Notes: a model not told the origin generated them from the sequence alone. Numbered from the stretch's first letter, positions 18,023 to 26,645 are shown. The stretch is 64,000 bases of DNA from Bacillus sp. AFS073361 (GCF_002567005.1 NZ_NUZU01000019.1:1-64000); one strand, 5' to 3'. Translations and numbers: made by a program.

Positions 18023-19222
18023 ATGACAAACAAACAACCAAAAATGGGAACACAATCAGTATGGGCAGGAGAGAAAGATTATTTAGTACATGGCGCAACA
18101 CAAGTTCCAGTTGTATTAAGTGTCGCTTATGGCTATGACGATATGGATGAATGGTATGATGTGGCAATTGGCAAGAAAAAAGGTCATATCTATGGACGTA
18201 ATACAAATCCAACTGTTCAAGCATTTGAAGATAAAGTCAAAATCCTTGAAGGTGCAGAAGCTGCAACAAGTTTCTCAACAGGGATGGCAGCGATCAGCAA
18301 TACACTTTCTACCTTTTTAGTACCTGGTGACCGCATTGTTTCAATTAAAGATACATATGGCGGAACAAATAAAATCTTTACTGAGTTCCTGCCGCGCCAA
18401 GAAATTGAAGTGGCTCTATGTGAAACAGGAAACCATGACCAAATTGAACGTGAAGTTGCCAAAGGCTGTAAAATTTTATATTTGGAAACACCAACAAATC
18501 CAACCGTGAAAATTACCGATATTGAACGTATGGCAAATGCAGGCCGAGCGGCAGGGGCGCTTGTTGTCGTGGATAATACCTTTGGAACTCCAATTAACCA
18601 AAATCCAATCGCATTAGGTGCGGATTTAGTCATTCATAGTGCGACAAAGTTTTTGGGTGGACATGCAGACGCGTTAGGCGGTGTCGTTTGTGGTTCTCAC
18701 GAACTGGTTGAAAAAATCTACCATTTCCGTGAAATTAATGGAGCAACAATGGATCCAATGGCAGCCTATCTTATCCTGCGCGGAATGAAAACACTTCATT
18801 TACGTGTCCGCCAGCAATGTGAAAATGCGATGACCCTAGCAAAATACTTGGAGACAAAAGAAATGGTCGAGGCAGTTTATTATCCAGGTCTTGAAACACA
18901 TCCAAACCATGATATTGCAAAGAAACAAATGAAAAACTTTGGCGGAATGCTTAGCTTTGCCGTAAAGGGTGGAGTAGATACCGTTCGCGACCTTCTTCCT
19001 AAATTACAATATGCCAACCGAGCAGCAAATTTAGGTGCGGTAGAAACAACAGTTGGACCGGCTCGTACAACAAGCCACGTAGAATGTACACCAGAAGAAC
19101 GTGCAGCCATGGGAATTCCGGAAGGACTCATTCGAATCTCTTGTGGAATTGAAGACATCGAAGACATCCTTGCAGATTTCGAGCAGGCCTTCAACCATGT
19201 TGAAAGTATTTTAAAGGTTTAA
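18023..19222 (+). CDS. Cys/Met metabolism PLP-dependent enzyme (cystathionine gamma-synthase / methionine gamma-lyase-like)
   Basis: Fold-type I PLP enzyme, 399 aa. Family motifs: YGRNTNPTVQAFEDKV, ATSFSTGMAAIS, VVVDNTFGTP with the PLP-ring Asp (D184), and the Schiff-base Lys K209 in VIHSATKFLGGH. ATG 18023 (GAGG 10 nt upstream) is preferred over GTG 18014. Such enzymes catalyse gamma- or beta-elimination or replacement. Its place inside an ectoine operon beside homoserine dehydrogenase suggests action on a C4 amino acid such as diaminobutyrate or homoserine rather than on sulfur amino acids. This is inference, since the sequence alone does not separate lyase from synthase. Confidence 0.82.
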   Translation: MTNKQPKMGTQSVWAGEKDYLVHGATQVPVVLSVAYGYDDMDEWYDVAIGKKKGHIYGRNTNPTVQAFEDKVKILEGAEAATSFSTGMAAISNTLSTFLVPGDRIVSIKDTYGGTNKIFTEFLPRQEIEVALCETGNHDQIEREVAKGCKILYLETPTNPTVKITDIERMANAGRAAGALVVVDNTFGTPINQNPIALGADLVIHSATKFLGGHADALGGVVCGSHELVEKIYHFREINGATMDPMAAYLILRGMKTLHLRVRQQCENAMTLAKYLETKEMVEAVYYPGLETHPNHDIAKKQMKNFGGMLSFAVKGGVDTVRDLLPKLQYANRAANLGAVETTVGPARTTSHVECTPEERAAMGIPEGLIRISCGIEDIEDILADFEQAFNHVESILKV

Positions 19223-19257
19223 TAGCTTTCAATCCAGTTTTAGGAGGAAAACAACAG

Positions 19258-20505
19258 ATGCCGGAACGTTACGATCACCCTACAGTAGTTCAAGCAAACG
19301 AGTTATCAGATAGGATTATTGAATGGCGGCGCCTGTTTCATCAACATCCCGAACTCAGTTTTCAAGAGTTCGGGACCTCAAAATTTGTTGCTGAAACGCT
19401 AAAGAAAATTGATGGATTAGAGGTTGAAACGGGTATTGGTGTAGAAACGAGTGTCGTAGCCACATTAACGCAAGGCGTGGGCCCTGTGATTGCCATCCGT
19501 GCGGATATGGACGCACTGCCAATTAAGGAAGAAAACACCCATCATTTTAAATCAGAAAATGAAGGAATCATGCATGCATGTGGTCATGATGCCCACACAT
19601 CTATATTACTTGGTACAGCCCATCTTCTTGCAAATAAATTTAAAAAAGAAGAGTTGAAAGGAACTATTAAATTTATTTTCCAACCGGCTGAGGAAAGTAC
19701 GGATGACAAAGGCCTATCAGGTTCGCCGTACATGGTTCAAGCCGGTGCTTATGACCAAGTAGATGCTGCGATTGCCCTTCATATGTGCCCATGGCTTCCT
19801 GTTGGGGCAGCACAAGTGAACGATGGATACAGCATGGCTAATGTCGATGTGTTTTCGGCGAAAATTTTTGGAACAGGTGGTCATGGCGCCTATCCAGAAC
19901 TTGGAACGGATCCCATCTGGATGCTCGGGGTTGTCATGCAAGCATTGCATGGAATCGTTGCTCGTAAAATACCAGCATTGGAAGCTGGAGTCATCAGTAT
20001 TGGTCAGATCCATGCGGGGACGGCAAGCAATATTATCCCAAATGAAGTGAATATCTCAGGAACGATTCGCAGCTATACACCAGAGGTCAGGGATTTATTG
20101 AGTGCCGAATTAAATAAGGCTCTCTCTGTGGTTGAATCGTTGGGTGGAAGTTTTACGCTCGATGTCGAAAGAGGAGAGCCGGCTTTATTCAATGATACTC
20201 GTGTGAACAGTTACTTATTAAAATCGATAGAAGAAATGTATCCAGAGTGCCAAATTGTAAGGCGTCCCTTTGGGATGGGCGGTGAAGATTTCGGCTATGT
20301 GACACAAAAGTTACCGGGAGCATTATTTTTCCTTGGAAGCGGCACAGCGGATGGAATCAAAAGAGATTTACATACTCCCATCTTTGATATTGATGAAAAC
20401 AGCCTAGCGATGGGTGCAGCTATTCTAGCACAAACTGCTGTCCATTTTTTAAAAGATGAATCTAATTCACCAGTTAATAAGGAGGGAAAGGCACATGTCT
20501 CATAA
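19258..20505 (+). CDS. M20 family metallo-amidohydrolase, copy 2
   Basis: Second M20D-type amidohydrolase, 415 aa, from ATG 19258 (TAGGAGGAAA upstream). Motifs: WRRLFHQHPELSF, IRADMDALPIKEE, HACGHDAHTSI, FQPAEESTDD, TGGHGAYPE and FGMGGEDFGYV. It has the same architecture as the enzyme at 11986 but is only moderately similar, so it is not a recent duplicate. It overlaps the next gene (hom) by 11 nt, implying coupled translation. It is the best in-operon candidate for deacetylating N-acetyl-2,4-diaminobutyrate made by DoeA (inference). Confidence 0.85.
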   Translation: MPERYDHPTVVQANELSDRIIEWRRLFHQHPELSFQEFGTSKFVAETLKKIDGLEVETGIGVETSVVATLTQGVGPVIAIRADMDALPIKEENTHHFKSENEGIMHACGHDAHTSILLGTAHLLANKFKKEELKGTIKFIFQPAEESTDDKGLSGSPYMVQAGAYDQVDAAIALHMCPWLPVGAAQVNDGYSMANVDVFSAKIFGTGGHGAYPELGTDPIWMLGVVMQALHGIVARKIPALEAGVISIGQIHAGTASNIIPNEVNISGTIRSYTPEVRDLLSAELNKALSVVESLGGSFTLDVERGEPALFNDTRVNSYLLKSIEEMYPECQIVRRPFGMGGEDFGYVTQKLPGALFFLGSGTADGIKRDLHTPIFDIDENSLAMGAAILAQTAVHFLKDESNSPVNKEGKAHVS

Positions 20506-21550
20506 ACTAGCTTTTATCGGATTTGGTGTAGTTGGTCAAGGGTTAGCAGAAATTCTGCTTGATAAAAAAGAAGAATTGAAACAAAAAGAAGGCTTTGAAG
20601 CAACTGTAGTTGCTATTTCCGATTTTCTGAAAGGTTCCATCTATCATCCCAATGGTCTGGATTTAGAGGTCGTATTGAAAACCTTAAAAGAAACCGGGAA
20701 TTTGGAAAACTATCCGCAGTCACCAGGATTAATCACTGGATGGAACAGCCTGCAAACGATTGTTGGTACAAATGCAGATACGATAATTGAAGTGTCATAT
20801 ACCGATGTAAAAACTGGCCAGCCGGCGATAGATCATTGCAAAGCCGCATTTGAAAGTGGAAAAAATGTTGTCATGACAAATAAAGGTCCGGTAGCTCTTG
20901 CTTATAAGGAACTATCAGAAATTGCTGAGAAGAATGGTGTTTATTGGGGATTTGAAGGCACCGTTATGAGTGGGACCCCATCTTTAAGAATGCCTATTGT
21001 TACTTTGGCTGGAAATGAAATTAAAGAAATTCGCGGTATTCTAAATGGTACGACCAATTATATCTTAACGAAAATGGAACAAGAAGGTGTCACCTATGAA
21101 GCTGCCTTAAAAGAGGCACAGGCGCTTGGCTATGCGGAGGCGGATCCAACTAGTGATGTGGAAGGTTATGATGCAAGATATAAAATTGTCATTCTAGCGA
21201 ACTATGTCATGGGTATCCCGTTAAGCGTTGAAGATGTTTCTTGCAAGGGAATTACTGAGATTACATTAACCGACATTGAAGAAGCAAAGGCAGAAGGAAA
21301 ACGATGGAAGCTGCTGGCTAAAGTCAAAAAGGAAAACGGAACGATTATTGCTTCCATCGCACCAGAAAAGGTGGATATCACGGATTCCTTAGCATCCATT
21401 GGCGGCGCAGTCAATGCGATTACATATGAGTGTGATTTACTAGGACCTGTCACACTAAGCGGGGCGGGAGCCGGAAAAACAGAAACAGGATTTTCACTTT
21501 TAATAGACTTGATTAATATCAACCGTGAACGTAAACCCGTAACTGTGTAA
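20495..21550 (+). CDS. hom: Homoserine dehydrogenase
   Basis: NAD(P)-dependent interconversion of aspartate semialdehyde and homoserine, 351 aa. The Rossmann motif FIGFGVVGQGLAEIL and the family signature GILNGTTNYILTKME followed by GYAEADPTSDVEGYDARYK are intact. It lacks the C-terminal ACT domain of biosynthetic, threonine-inhibited enzymes, which suits a catabolic role. ATG 20495 follows AAGGAGGG and overlaps the end of the M20 gene. In the operon it may drain aspartate semialdehyde from diaminobutyrate into homoserine, or work in reverse (inference). The downstream aldehyde dehydrogenase competes for the same intermediate. Confidence 0.88.
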   Translation: MSHKLAFIGFGVVGQGLAEILLDKKEELKQKEGFEATVVAISDFLKGSIYHPNGLDLEVVLKTLKETGNLENYPQSPGLITGWNSLQTIVGTNADTIIEVSYTDVKTGQPAIDHCKAAFESGKNVVMTNKGPVALAYKELSEIAEKNGVYWGFEGTVMSGTPSLRMPIVTLAGNEIKEIRGILNGTTNYILTKMEQEGVTYEAALKEAQALGYAEADPTSDVEGYDARYKIVILANYVMGIPLSVEDVSCKGITEITLTDIEEAKAEGKRWKLLAKVKKENGTIIASIAPEKVDITDSLASIGGAVNAITYECDLLGPVTLSGAGAGKTETGFSLLIDLININRERKPVTV

Positions 21551-21605
21551 GGAATGGAACTTCCCTATGCTCAAGACGGAACCTGACAATTCTCAGGAGT
21601 CACTA

Positions 21606-21617
21606 ATTAACGTTAAT
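21606..21617. repeat. 12-bp perfect palindrome in the hom-aldehyde dehydrogenase gap
   Basis: ATTAACGTTAAT, a perfect palindrome in the 82-nt gap between hom and the aldehyde dehydrogenase. Possible operator or chance. Confidence 0.3.
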
Positions 21618-21632
21618 AAGAGAAGGGCGGGA

Positions 21633-23090
21633 ATGATTATGTCAGTTCAAATGGCAGGAAAGAAGATGCTGCTTGGTGGAGAATGGGTGGGGCGTGACCA
21701 GATTATTGAAGTGCGTGATCCACAAGATAACAGCTTAATAGATACCGTTCCAGCTGCATCAGCTGAAGATATGATTCGCTGTATTGAGGAAGCTAAGGAG
21801 GGTGCAAAGCTTGCCGCAGCCATGCCCGTCCACGAGAGAATGAGAATCCTCAATGCAGCAGCGGATTATATTGAAATGCATCGAGAAAGATTCGCTGTTA
21901 CCATCTCAAAAGAAGGCAGTAAAACAATCAGGGAAGCAACCAAAGAAACAACTAGATGTATACAAACCTTAAGAATCAGTGCAGAAGAGGCAAGAAGAAT
22001 TAATGGTGAAACGATCTCCTTTGATCAAATGCCAGGAAGTGAAAACCGAATCGGGTATTACTATCGCTTCCCAATTGGTATTATTGGCGCAATCACTCCG
22101 TTTAATGATCCATTAAACCTTGTTGCACACAAAGTAGGACCAGCGATCGCATCTGGTAACGCCATTATCGTGAAACCAGCTACGGTGACTCCACTAAGTG
22201 CCCTATTGCTTGCCGAAGCCTTTGCACATGCAGGACTTCCTCCGAAAGTTTTATCCGTCATAACAGGTTATGGGCATGAGATAGGGGATGTTCTAGTAAC
22301 CCATCCCGCCATACGAATGATTTCCTTCACCGGAGGACTGGAAGCGGGGGAAAACATCGTTCGAAAAGCAGGGTTAAAGAAAATTAGTATGGAGCTTGGA
22401 TCCAATTCCCCAGTGATCGTATTGGAGGATGCTGATCTAGAAGAAGCAGTCGAATCAAACGTGTCCGGTGCGTTTTGGGCAGCGGGTCAGAATTGCCTTG
22501 GTGTGCAGCGTCTCTATATTCAAGAGAGCGTCATGTCTAGTTTTCAAAAAAAGTTCGTCACTCGTACGGAGCAATACATTACAGGTGATAAACAAGTACA
22601 AGAAACGGATATGGGTCCGCTAATTAATGAAAAAGAAGCGAAGCGCGTGGAAGCTTTAGTGAATGAAGCCATCGAAAAAGGGGCCAATCTTTTAACGGGC
22701 GGTCATCGCAAGGGTGCTTTTTATACTCCTACTGTCCTAACCAATATTCCTGAAAATTGTAGAATCGCTAACGAAGAAATTTTTGGACCGGTAGTTCTTC
22801 TTTATCCGGTACAGGACTTAGACCACGCCATTCAAGAATCTAACCGAGTTGATTTTGGTCTGCAGGCGGGGATTTTTACTAAAAATATTGAAAAAGCCCA
22901 TCAGGCGATTGCGCAAATGGACGTTGGCGGCATTATGATTAATGACAGCAGCGACTATCGGATTGATGCCATGCCGTTTGGCGGAGTGAAAAAATCTGGA
23001 TTAGGCAGAGAAGGAATAAAGTTTGCCATCCAGGAAATGACCGAACCAAAGGTTGTGTGCTTTAAGTTGTCTACCGAACATTTTAGATAA
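21633..23090 (+). CDS. NAD(P)-dependent aldehyde dehydrogenase (DoeC-like candidate)
   Basis: Aldehyde dehydrogenase superfamily, 485 aa. Catalytic features: ITPFNDPLN, the active-site Glu region MELGSNSPVIVLEDADL, and the catalytic Cys in WAAGQNCLGVQRL, with EEIFGPVV near the C-terminus. The start is ATG 21633 or 21639 downstream of AGAAGGGCGGG; a TTG/ATG further upstream would add an unlikely charged leader. In ectoine catabolism the aldehyde to be oxidised is aspartate semialdehyde, giving aspartate, so this is the natural DoeC candidate; specificity cannot be read from the sequence. Confidence 0.82.
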   Translation: MIMSVQMAGKKMLLGGEWVGRDQIIEVRDPQDNSLIDTVPAASAEDMIRCIEEAKEGAKLAAAMPVHERMRILNAAADYIEMHRERFAVTISKEGSKTIREATKETTRCIQTLRISAEEARRINGETISFDQMPGSENRIGYYYRFPIGIIGAITPFNDPLNLVAHKVGPAIASGNAIIVKPATVTPLSALLLAEAFAHAGLPPKVLSVITGYGHEIGDVLVTHPAIRMISFTGGLEAGENIVRKAGLKKISMELGSNSPVIVLEDADLEEAVESNVSGAFWAAGQNCLGVQRLYIQESVMSSFQKKFVTRTEQYITGDKQVQETDMGPLINEKEAKRVEALVNEAIEKGANLLTGGHRKGAFYTPTVLTNIPENCRIANEEIFGPVVLLYPVQDLDHAIQESNRVDFGLQAGIFTKNIEKAHQAIAQMDVGGIMINDSSDYRIDAMPFGGVKKSGLGREGIKFAIQEMTEPKVVCFKLSTEHFR

Positions 23091-23118
23091 TCCATCTTGA
23101 GAATATGGGGGTTTTTTG

Positions 23119-24294
23119 ATGTCATTTTCAACAATTGAGTATAAGGAAAGAATCAGAAAAACAAAAGAGAGAATGATCCAAAAGGGAATTGATGTCCTTC
23201 TTATCACGGATCCAGCCAATATTAATTACCTATCTGGCTATGATGGATGGTCATTTTATGTCCATCAGATGCTCGTTCTAATCGTTGATGAAGATCAACC
23301 AATGTGGATTGGGCGAGAAATGGATGCTAATGCAGCAAAGGTAACCACATGGCTCTATCGTGATAATATCATTCCTTATCCAGATGAATATGTGCAATCG
23401 GAAAGTAAACATCCGATGGATTTTGTCGCAAGTATTTTAAGGGAAATTGGTCATGATAATCGCTCCATTGGTGTTGAAATGGAAAACTATTACTTTTCAG
23501 CTAAGTGCTATGAACAGCTGAAAAAAGGTTTAGTGAATGCCACTTTTACAGATGCCACCTTACTAGTAAATTGGGTGCGCCTCATAAAGTCGGATGCTGA
23601 AATCGCATATATGAAAAAAGCTGCAATCATCGTTGAAAAAGCAATGCAGGCTGGCATCGAGTTGATTCAGGAGGGTATCAGAGAGTGTGACGTGGCTGCA
23701 AAAATTTTCTATACGCAAATCACAGGTACCGAGGAATTTGGCGGTGATTATCCTTCCATTGTTCCTTTGCTGCCTTCAGGTGAAAAAACTTCTACTCCGC
23801 ATTTAACTTGGACCGATGACCGTTATAAAGATGGGGACGCTGTTATTTTAGAATTAGCGGGTTGCTATAAAAGATACCATTCGCCATTGGCACGGACCGT
23901 TCAAATTGGAAAACCGAAGCCTGAAATGGAAACCCTTTCAAAGGTTGCCGTCGAAGGGATCAATGCTTGTTTGGAGATGATCCGTCCAGGTATTGCTTGT
24001 GAAGAAATTGAAGAAACTTGGAGAAAAACGATTGAAAAAAGCGGCTTTGTAAAAGAATCGCGTCTAGGATATGCGATGGGTCTGAATTATCCACCGGATT
24101 GGGGCGAGCATACAGTGAGCATACGAAAAGGGGACAAAACGATTTTGCAGCCAAACATGACTTTCCACCTCATTCCAGGATTGTGGCTTGATCATTATGG
24201 CTTTGAAGTAAGTGAGTCGATTCGAATCACAGAAAACGGCTGTGAAACCTTTGCCAATCTTCCAAGGAACCTGACATTAAAGGAATTTGTTTAG
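23119..24294 (+). CDS. doeA: Ectoine hydrolase (DoeA/EutD), second operon copy
   Basis: Third M24 ectoine-hydrolase-like protein, 391 aa, the seventh gene of the operon. It is nearly identical to the protein at 15795 over long stretches (LSGYDGWSFYVHQM, STPHLTWTDDRY, GCYKRYHSPLARTVQIG, MGLNYPPDWGEH). The differences cluster in short loops, for example GREMDANAAK here against GRGQDANGAK. ATG 23119 has GGGGG 7 nt upstream; a TTG at 23116 is also in frame. Two such copies in one operon suggest a recent duplication, perhaps one for ectoine and one for hydroxyectoine, or a dosage effect (inference). Confidence 0.86.
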   Translation: MSFSTIEYKERIRKTKERMIQKGIDVLLITDPANINYLSGYDGWSFYVHQMLVLIVDEDQPMWIGREMDANAAKVTTWLYRDNIIPYPDEYVQSESKHPMDFVASILREIGHDNRSIGVEMENYYFSAKCYEQLKKGLVNATFTDATLLVNWVRLIKSDAEIAYMKKAAIIVEKAMQAGIELIQEGIRECDVAAKIFYTQITGTEEFGGDYPSIVPLLPSGEKTSTPHLTWTDDRYKDGDAVILELAGCYKRYHSPLARTVQIGKPKPEMETLSKVAVEGINACLEMIRPGIACEEIEETWRKTIEKSGFVKESRLGYAMGLNYPPDWGEHTVSIRKGDKTILQPNMTFHLIPGLWLDHYGFEVSESIRITENGCETFANLPRNLTLKEFV

Positions 24295-24327
24295 CGAGTG
24301 GAATTTAATAAAGGGGATGGTGCATGT

Positions 24328-25620
24328 ATGAAGAAGGCTACAATGGCGACTGCAATTGGCAATCTTGTTGAATGGTATGAATACGGTATTTATAGTTATA
24401 CTGCAGCAATTATCGGATCCCAGTTTTTTCCGGAAGGGAGCGGTACAACTGCTTTACTTTACGCTTTTGCGGTGTTTGCCATTTCGTTCTTCTTTAGACC
24501 ATTGGGAGGCTTGATTTTTGGATCAATTGGTGATCGCTTGGGTAGAAAGAAGATATTGGTCATAACAATTATGCTTATGTCACTGTCAACAGCTGCCATT
24601 GGTCTGGTTCCACATTATGGAACCATTGGTGTAACGGCAACAGTGTTGCTTATCAGTCTACGGATTGCCCAAGGGTTGGCTGCAGGCGGGGAATATACAG
24701 GTGCTTCTGTTTTTATGAATGAGTCTTCTCCTTCAAATCGCCGGGGACTATTCACTAGTTTACTTGAATCAGGTTCATTGTTGGGTTATATCATCGGATC
24801 TGTTTTTGTCGCTATTCTTACTTCTATTCTAAGTACTGAAGATATGGCAAGTTGGGGCTGGCGGATCCCATTTATTTGTTCACTGCCATTAGCGTTAGTA
24901 GGTATGTACGTCAGAACGAAAATTGATGATACGCCAACATTTATAAAAATGAAGGAAGAAAACACCTTGTCAAAGAATCCTCTCAAAGAGATGTTCTTAA
25001 CAGCACGAAAACCTTTAGTTATCTCATTTTTAGTAGTGGCGTTCGCAAATGGAGCTTATTATACATTATTGACCTATCTTCCATCTTACTTTGAGACGCA
25101 AGTCGGTTTATCGAGTATGGAATCAATGATTGTTACTACGCTAGGAATGGTATTAATGCTCATTCTTATTCCAATATTTGGTGTAATGAGCGACCGGTAT
25201 GGAAAAAAGCCTTTTCTATTATTGTCATCTGGATTAACGATTCTAACAGCCATTCCAATCATTGCTTACGTTTCTAGTGGTGCACCATCAGGCCCATTGG
25301 TTGGTTATTTTGCTTTAGATGTAATCGTTGCTATTTTTATAGGTGTTTTCCCATCCACACTGCCAATGTTGTTTCCAAATCGAGTACGAAACACGGCATA
25401 TGGAGCTTCCTACAATGTTTCAACAGCCATCTTTGGAGGGGGAGCGCCTCTTATCATTACTTCATTACAAACATCGACAGGGAATAAATTAATGCCTGCA
25501 TTCTTCTTAATGGGTACGGCATTAATGGCGATAATCGCTATCATGAATTTGCCGAAAGCTATTAATAACTCAACTAAAATTGATAGTGATACTTCAATTG
25601 AAAAAACTAAAATCATTTAA
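24328..25620 (+). CDS. MFS transporter, metabolite:H+ symporter (MHS) family
   Basis: Twelve-helix major facilitator protein, 430 aa, of the MHS group (ProP, ShiA, citrate and related permeases). Signature parts: GNLVEWYEYGIYSYTAA at the N-terminus, FFRPLGGLIFGSIGDRLGRKK, RIAQGLAAGGEYTGA and SDRYGKKPF. ATG 24328 is chosen because AAGGGGATGG lies upstream; the in-frame GTG at 24298 begins 4 nt after the previous stop. As the last gene of the ectoine operon it likely gives a proton-coupled route for ectoine or a breakdown product, in addition to the ABC importer (inference). A strong terminator follows. Confidence 0.85.
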   Translation: MKKATMATAIGNLVEWYEYGIYSYTAAIIGSQFFPEGSGTTALLYAFAVFAISFFFRPLGGLIFGSIGDRLGRKKILVITIMLMSLSTAAIGLVPHYGTIGVTATVLLISLRIAQGLAAGGEYTGASVFMNESSPSNRRGLFTSLLESGSLLGYIIGSVFVAILTSILSTEDMASWGWRIPFICSLPLALVGMYVRTKIDDTPTFIKMKEENTLSKNPLKEMFLTARKPLVISFLVVAFANGAYYTLLTYLPSYFETQVGLSSMESMIVTTLGMVLMLILIPIFGVMSDRYGKKPFLLLSSGLTILTAIPIIAYVSSGAPSGPLVGYFALDVIVAIFIGVFPSTLPMLFPNRVRNTAYGASYNVSTAIFGGGAPLIITSLQTSTGNKLMPAFFLMGTALMAIIAIMNLPKAINNSTKIDSDTSIEKTKII

Positions 25621-25677
25621 TAGGAATTTCATTTCCTATCTAGTAAAATCTTTTCAGTTTGCGTAAATTAAATAATC

Positions 25678-25723
25678 GACCTCCGCTGGAATCTGATTAA
25701 GGAGTAGGCGGAGGTCTTTTTAT
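25678..25723 (+). terminator. Terminator of the ectoine catabolic operon
   Basis: GACCTCCGC / GCGGAGGTC stem followed by TTTTTATT. Confidence 0.88.
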
Positions 25724-25756
25724 TGCAAGTGTCTGGCTGCTCCATTGGATATACAA

Positions 25757-25794
25757 CCCGAATAATGGACTTTTTTAAGTGTAAATTATTCGGG
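25757..25794. repeat. 10-bp perfect inverted repeat CCCGAATAAT/ATTATTCGGG
   Basis: Intergenic stem-loop with an 18-nt loop and no T-tail on either strand; function unknown. Confidence 0.4.
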
Positions 25795-25861
25795 TGATCT
25801 TTATTGTTTGGGGGATAAACACAAATTTCTCAATATGTAGTGAGGTTATATGGAGGGTGAT

Positions 25862-25891
25862 TTGGTGGCAAAAAATAAATTTTGCCACCAA
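25862..25891 (-). terminator. Hairpin downstream of the repeat-protein gene
   Basis: Perfect 12-bp stem TTGGTGGCAAAA / TTTTGCCACCAA, 20 bp after the stop codon of the leftward repeat-protein gene. The U-run is missing, so termination is likely but not certain. Confidence 0.5.
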
Positions 25892-25910
25892 CTTATCAGC
25901 AGTTTCGCAA

Positions 25911-26336
25911 TTAGTTATTTTTCTTCTTTCCCTTTGGGCCTTTCTTTTTGTTTTGATTATTTTGAGCTTGAGAGTTGGCTCCATCGGCTTGAGCTTGAGA
26001 GTTGGCTCCATCGGCTTGAGCTTGAGAGTTTTCCCCATCAGCCTGAGCTTGAGAGGTTTCCCCATCAGCCTGAGCTTGAGAGTTTTCCTCATCAGCTTGA
26101 GCTTGAGAGTTTTCCCCATCAGCTTGAGCTTGAGAGTTTTCCTCATCAGCTTGAGGTTGAGAGTTTTCTGCATCAGCTTGAGGTTGAGAGTCTTCACTAA
26201 CAACTTGAGATTGTGTGTTTTCTGCTTCAGTTTGAGCTTGAGCGTTTTCTTCAGCTTGAGCTTGAGATCCTTCTCCTTCAGTCTGAGATTGATTTTTCTG
26301 GGCTTGTTCCTTATTATTTTTATTGTGTTTTGGCAA
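25911..26336 (-). CDS. Low-complexity protein with about ten 9-residue repeats
   Basis: A 141-aa, signal-free, probably disordered protein. The start is TTG 26336, because AAAGGAGGTG lies 6 nt upstream; an upstream in-frame ATG at 26369 precedes that site. After a basic head (MPKHNKNNKE) come about ten tandem nonapeptides of the ENSQAQADG type, encoded by 27-bp DNA repeats, then a basic tail (KKKGPKGKKK). The acidic Gln/Ala/Asp-rich body between two basic ends recalls small spore- or surface-associated proteins of bacilli, but I do not recognise the family. The repeat number is probably variable between strains. Confidence 0.7.
   Translation of the reverse strand: MPKHNKNNKEQAQKNQSQTEGEGSQAQAEENAQAQTEAENTQSQVVSEDSQPQADAENSQPQADEENSQAQADGENSQAQADEENSQAQADGETSQAQADGENSQAQADGANSQAQADGANSQAQNNQNKKKGPKGKKKNN
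25955..26225. repeat. 27-bp in-frame tandem repeats
   Basis: About ten copies of a 27-bp unit (plus-strand core GCTTGAGCTTGAGAGTT) inside the low-complexity gene. The most similar copies are at the gene's 3' end. Because 27 is a multiple of 3, open frames also appear on the opposite strand; these are not genes. Confidence 0.85.
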
Positions 26337-26645
26337 AATAAACACCTCCTTTTTTGTTTCTAGGTGCAAGAGTAATATCGATCACTCCTGTACCTGATCA
26401 TAAATTCATAAACTTGCTATGATTAGTAGCTTACTATTTTATATGCATCTTCTAATATAATATTGCGGGCGAGTCTCACTGATTAATCTGCCAATTTTTC
26501 CAATTCTGGTATCAAGATAGTAAGCGTCAATAATCCTCCCCTTATAATAGATAGGAGCCTGAAATATAATGTAAGCATTTATTTTTGATTTCTTCTTTCC
26601 TATTGTTACTATAGTAATATTCTCTCTAGGGAAAGGAATGATAAA
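26337..26645. other. Intergenic region between divergent genes
   Basis: AT-rich spacer of 309 bp holding the start signals of two divergent genes, with the GGAGGTG site of the repeat-protein gene at its left edge. A 73-codon leftward frame (26439-26660) has no ribosome site and overlaps the next gene's start. I see no RNA gene. Confidence 0.5.

Noticed and set aside
25794..26363. Rightward open frames opposite the low-complexity gene
   Set aside because: A 27-bp period keeps all three antisense frames open; leucine-rich repeats and lack of ribosome sites mark them as shadows. The leftward gene has an ideal AAAGGAGGTG.
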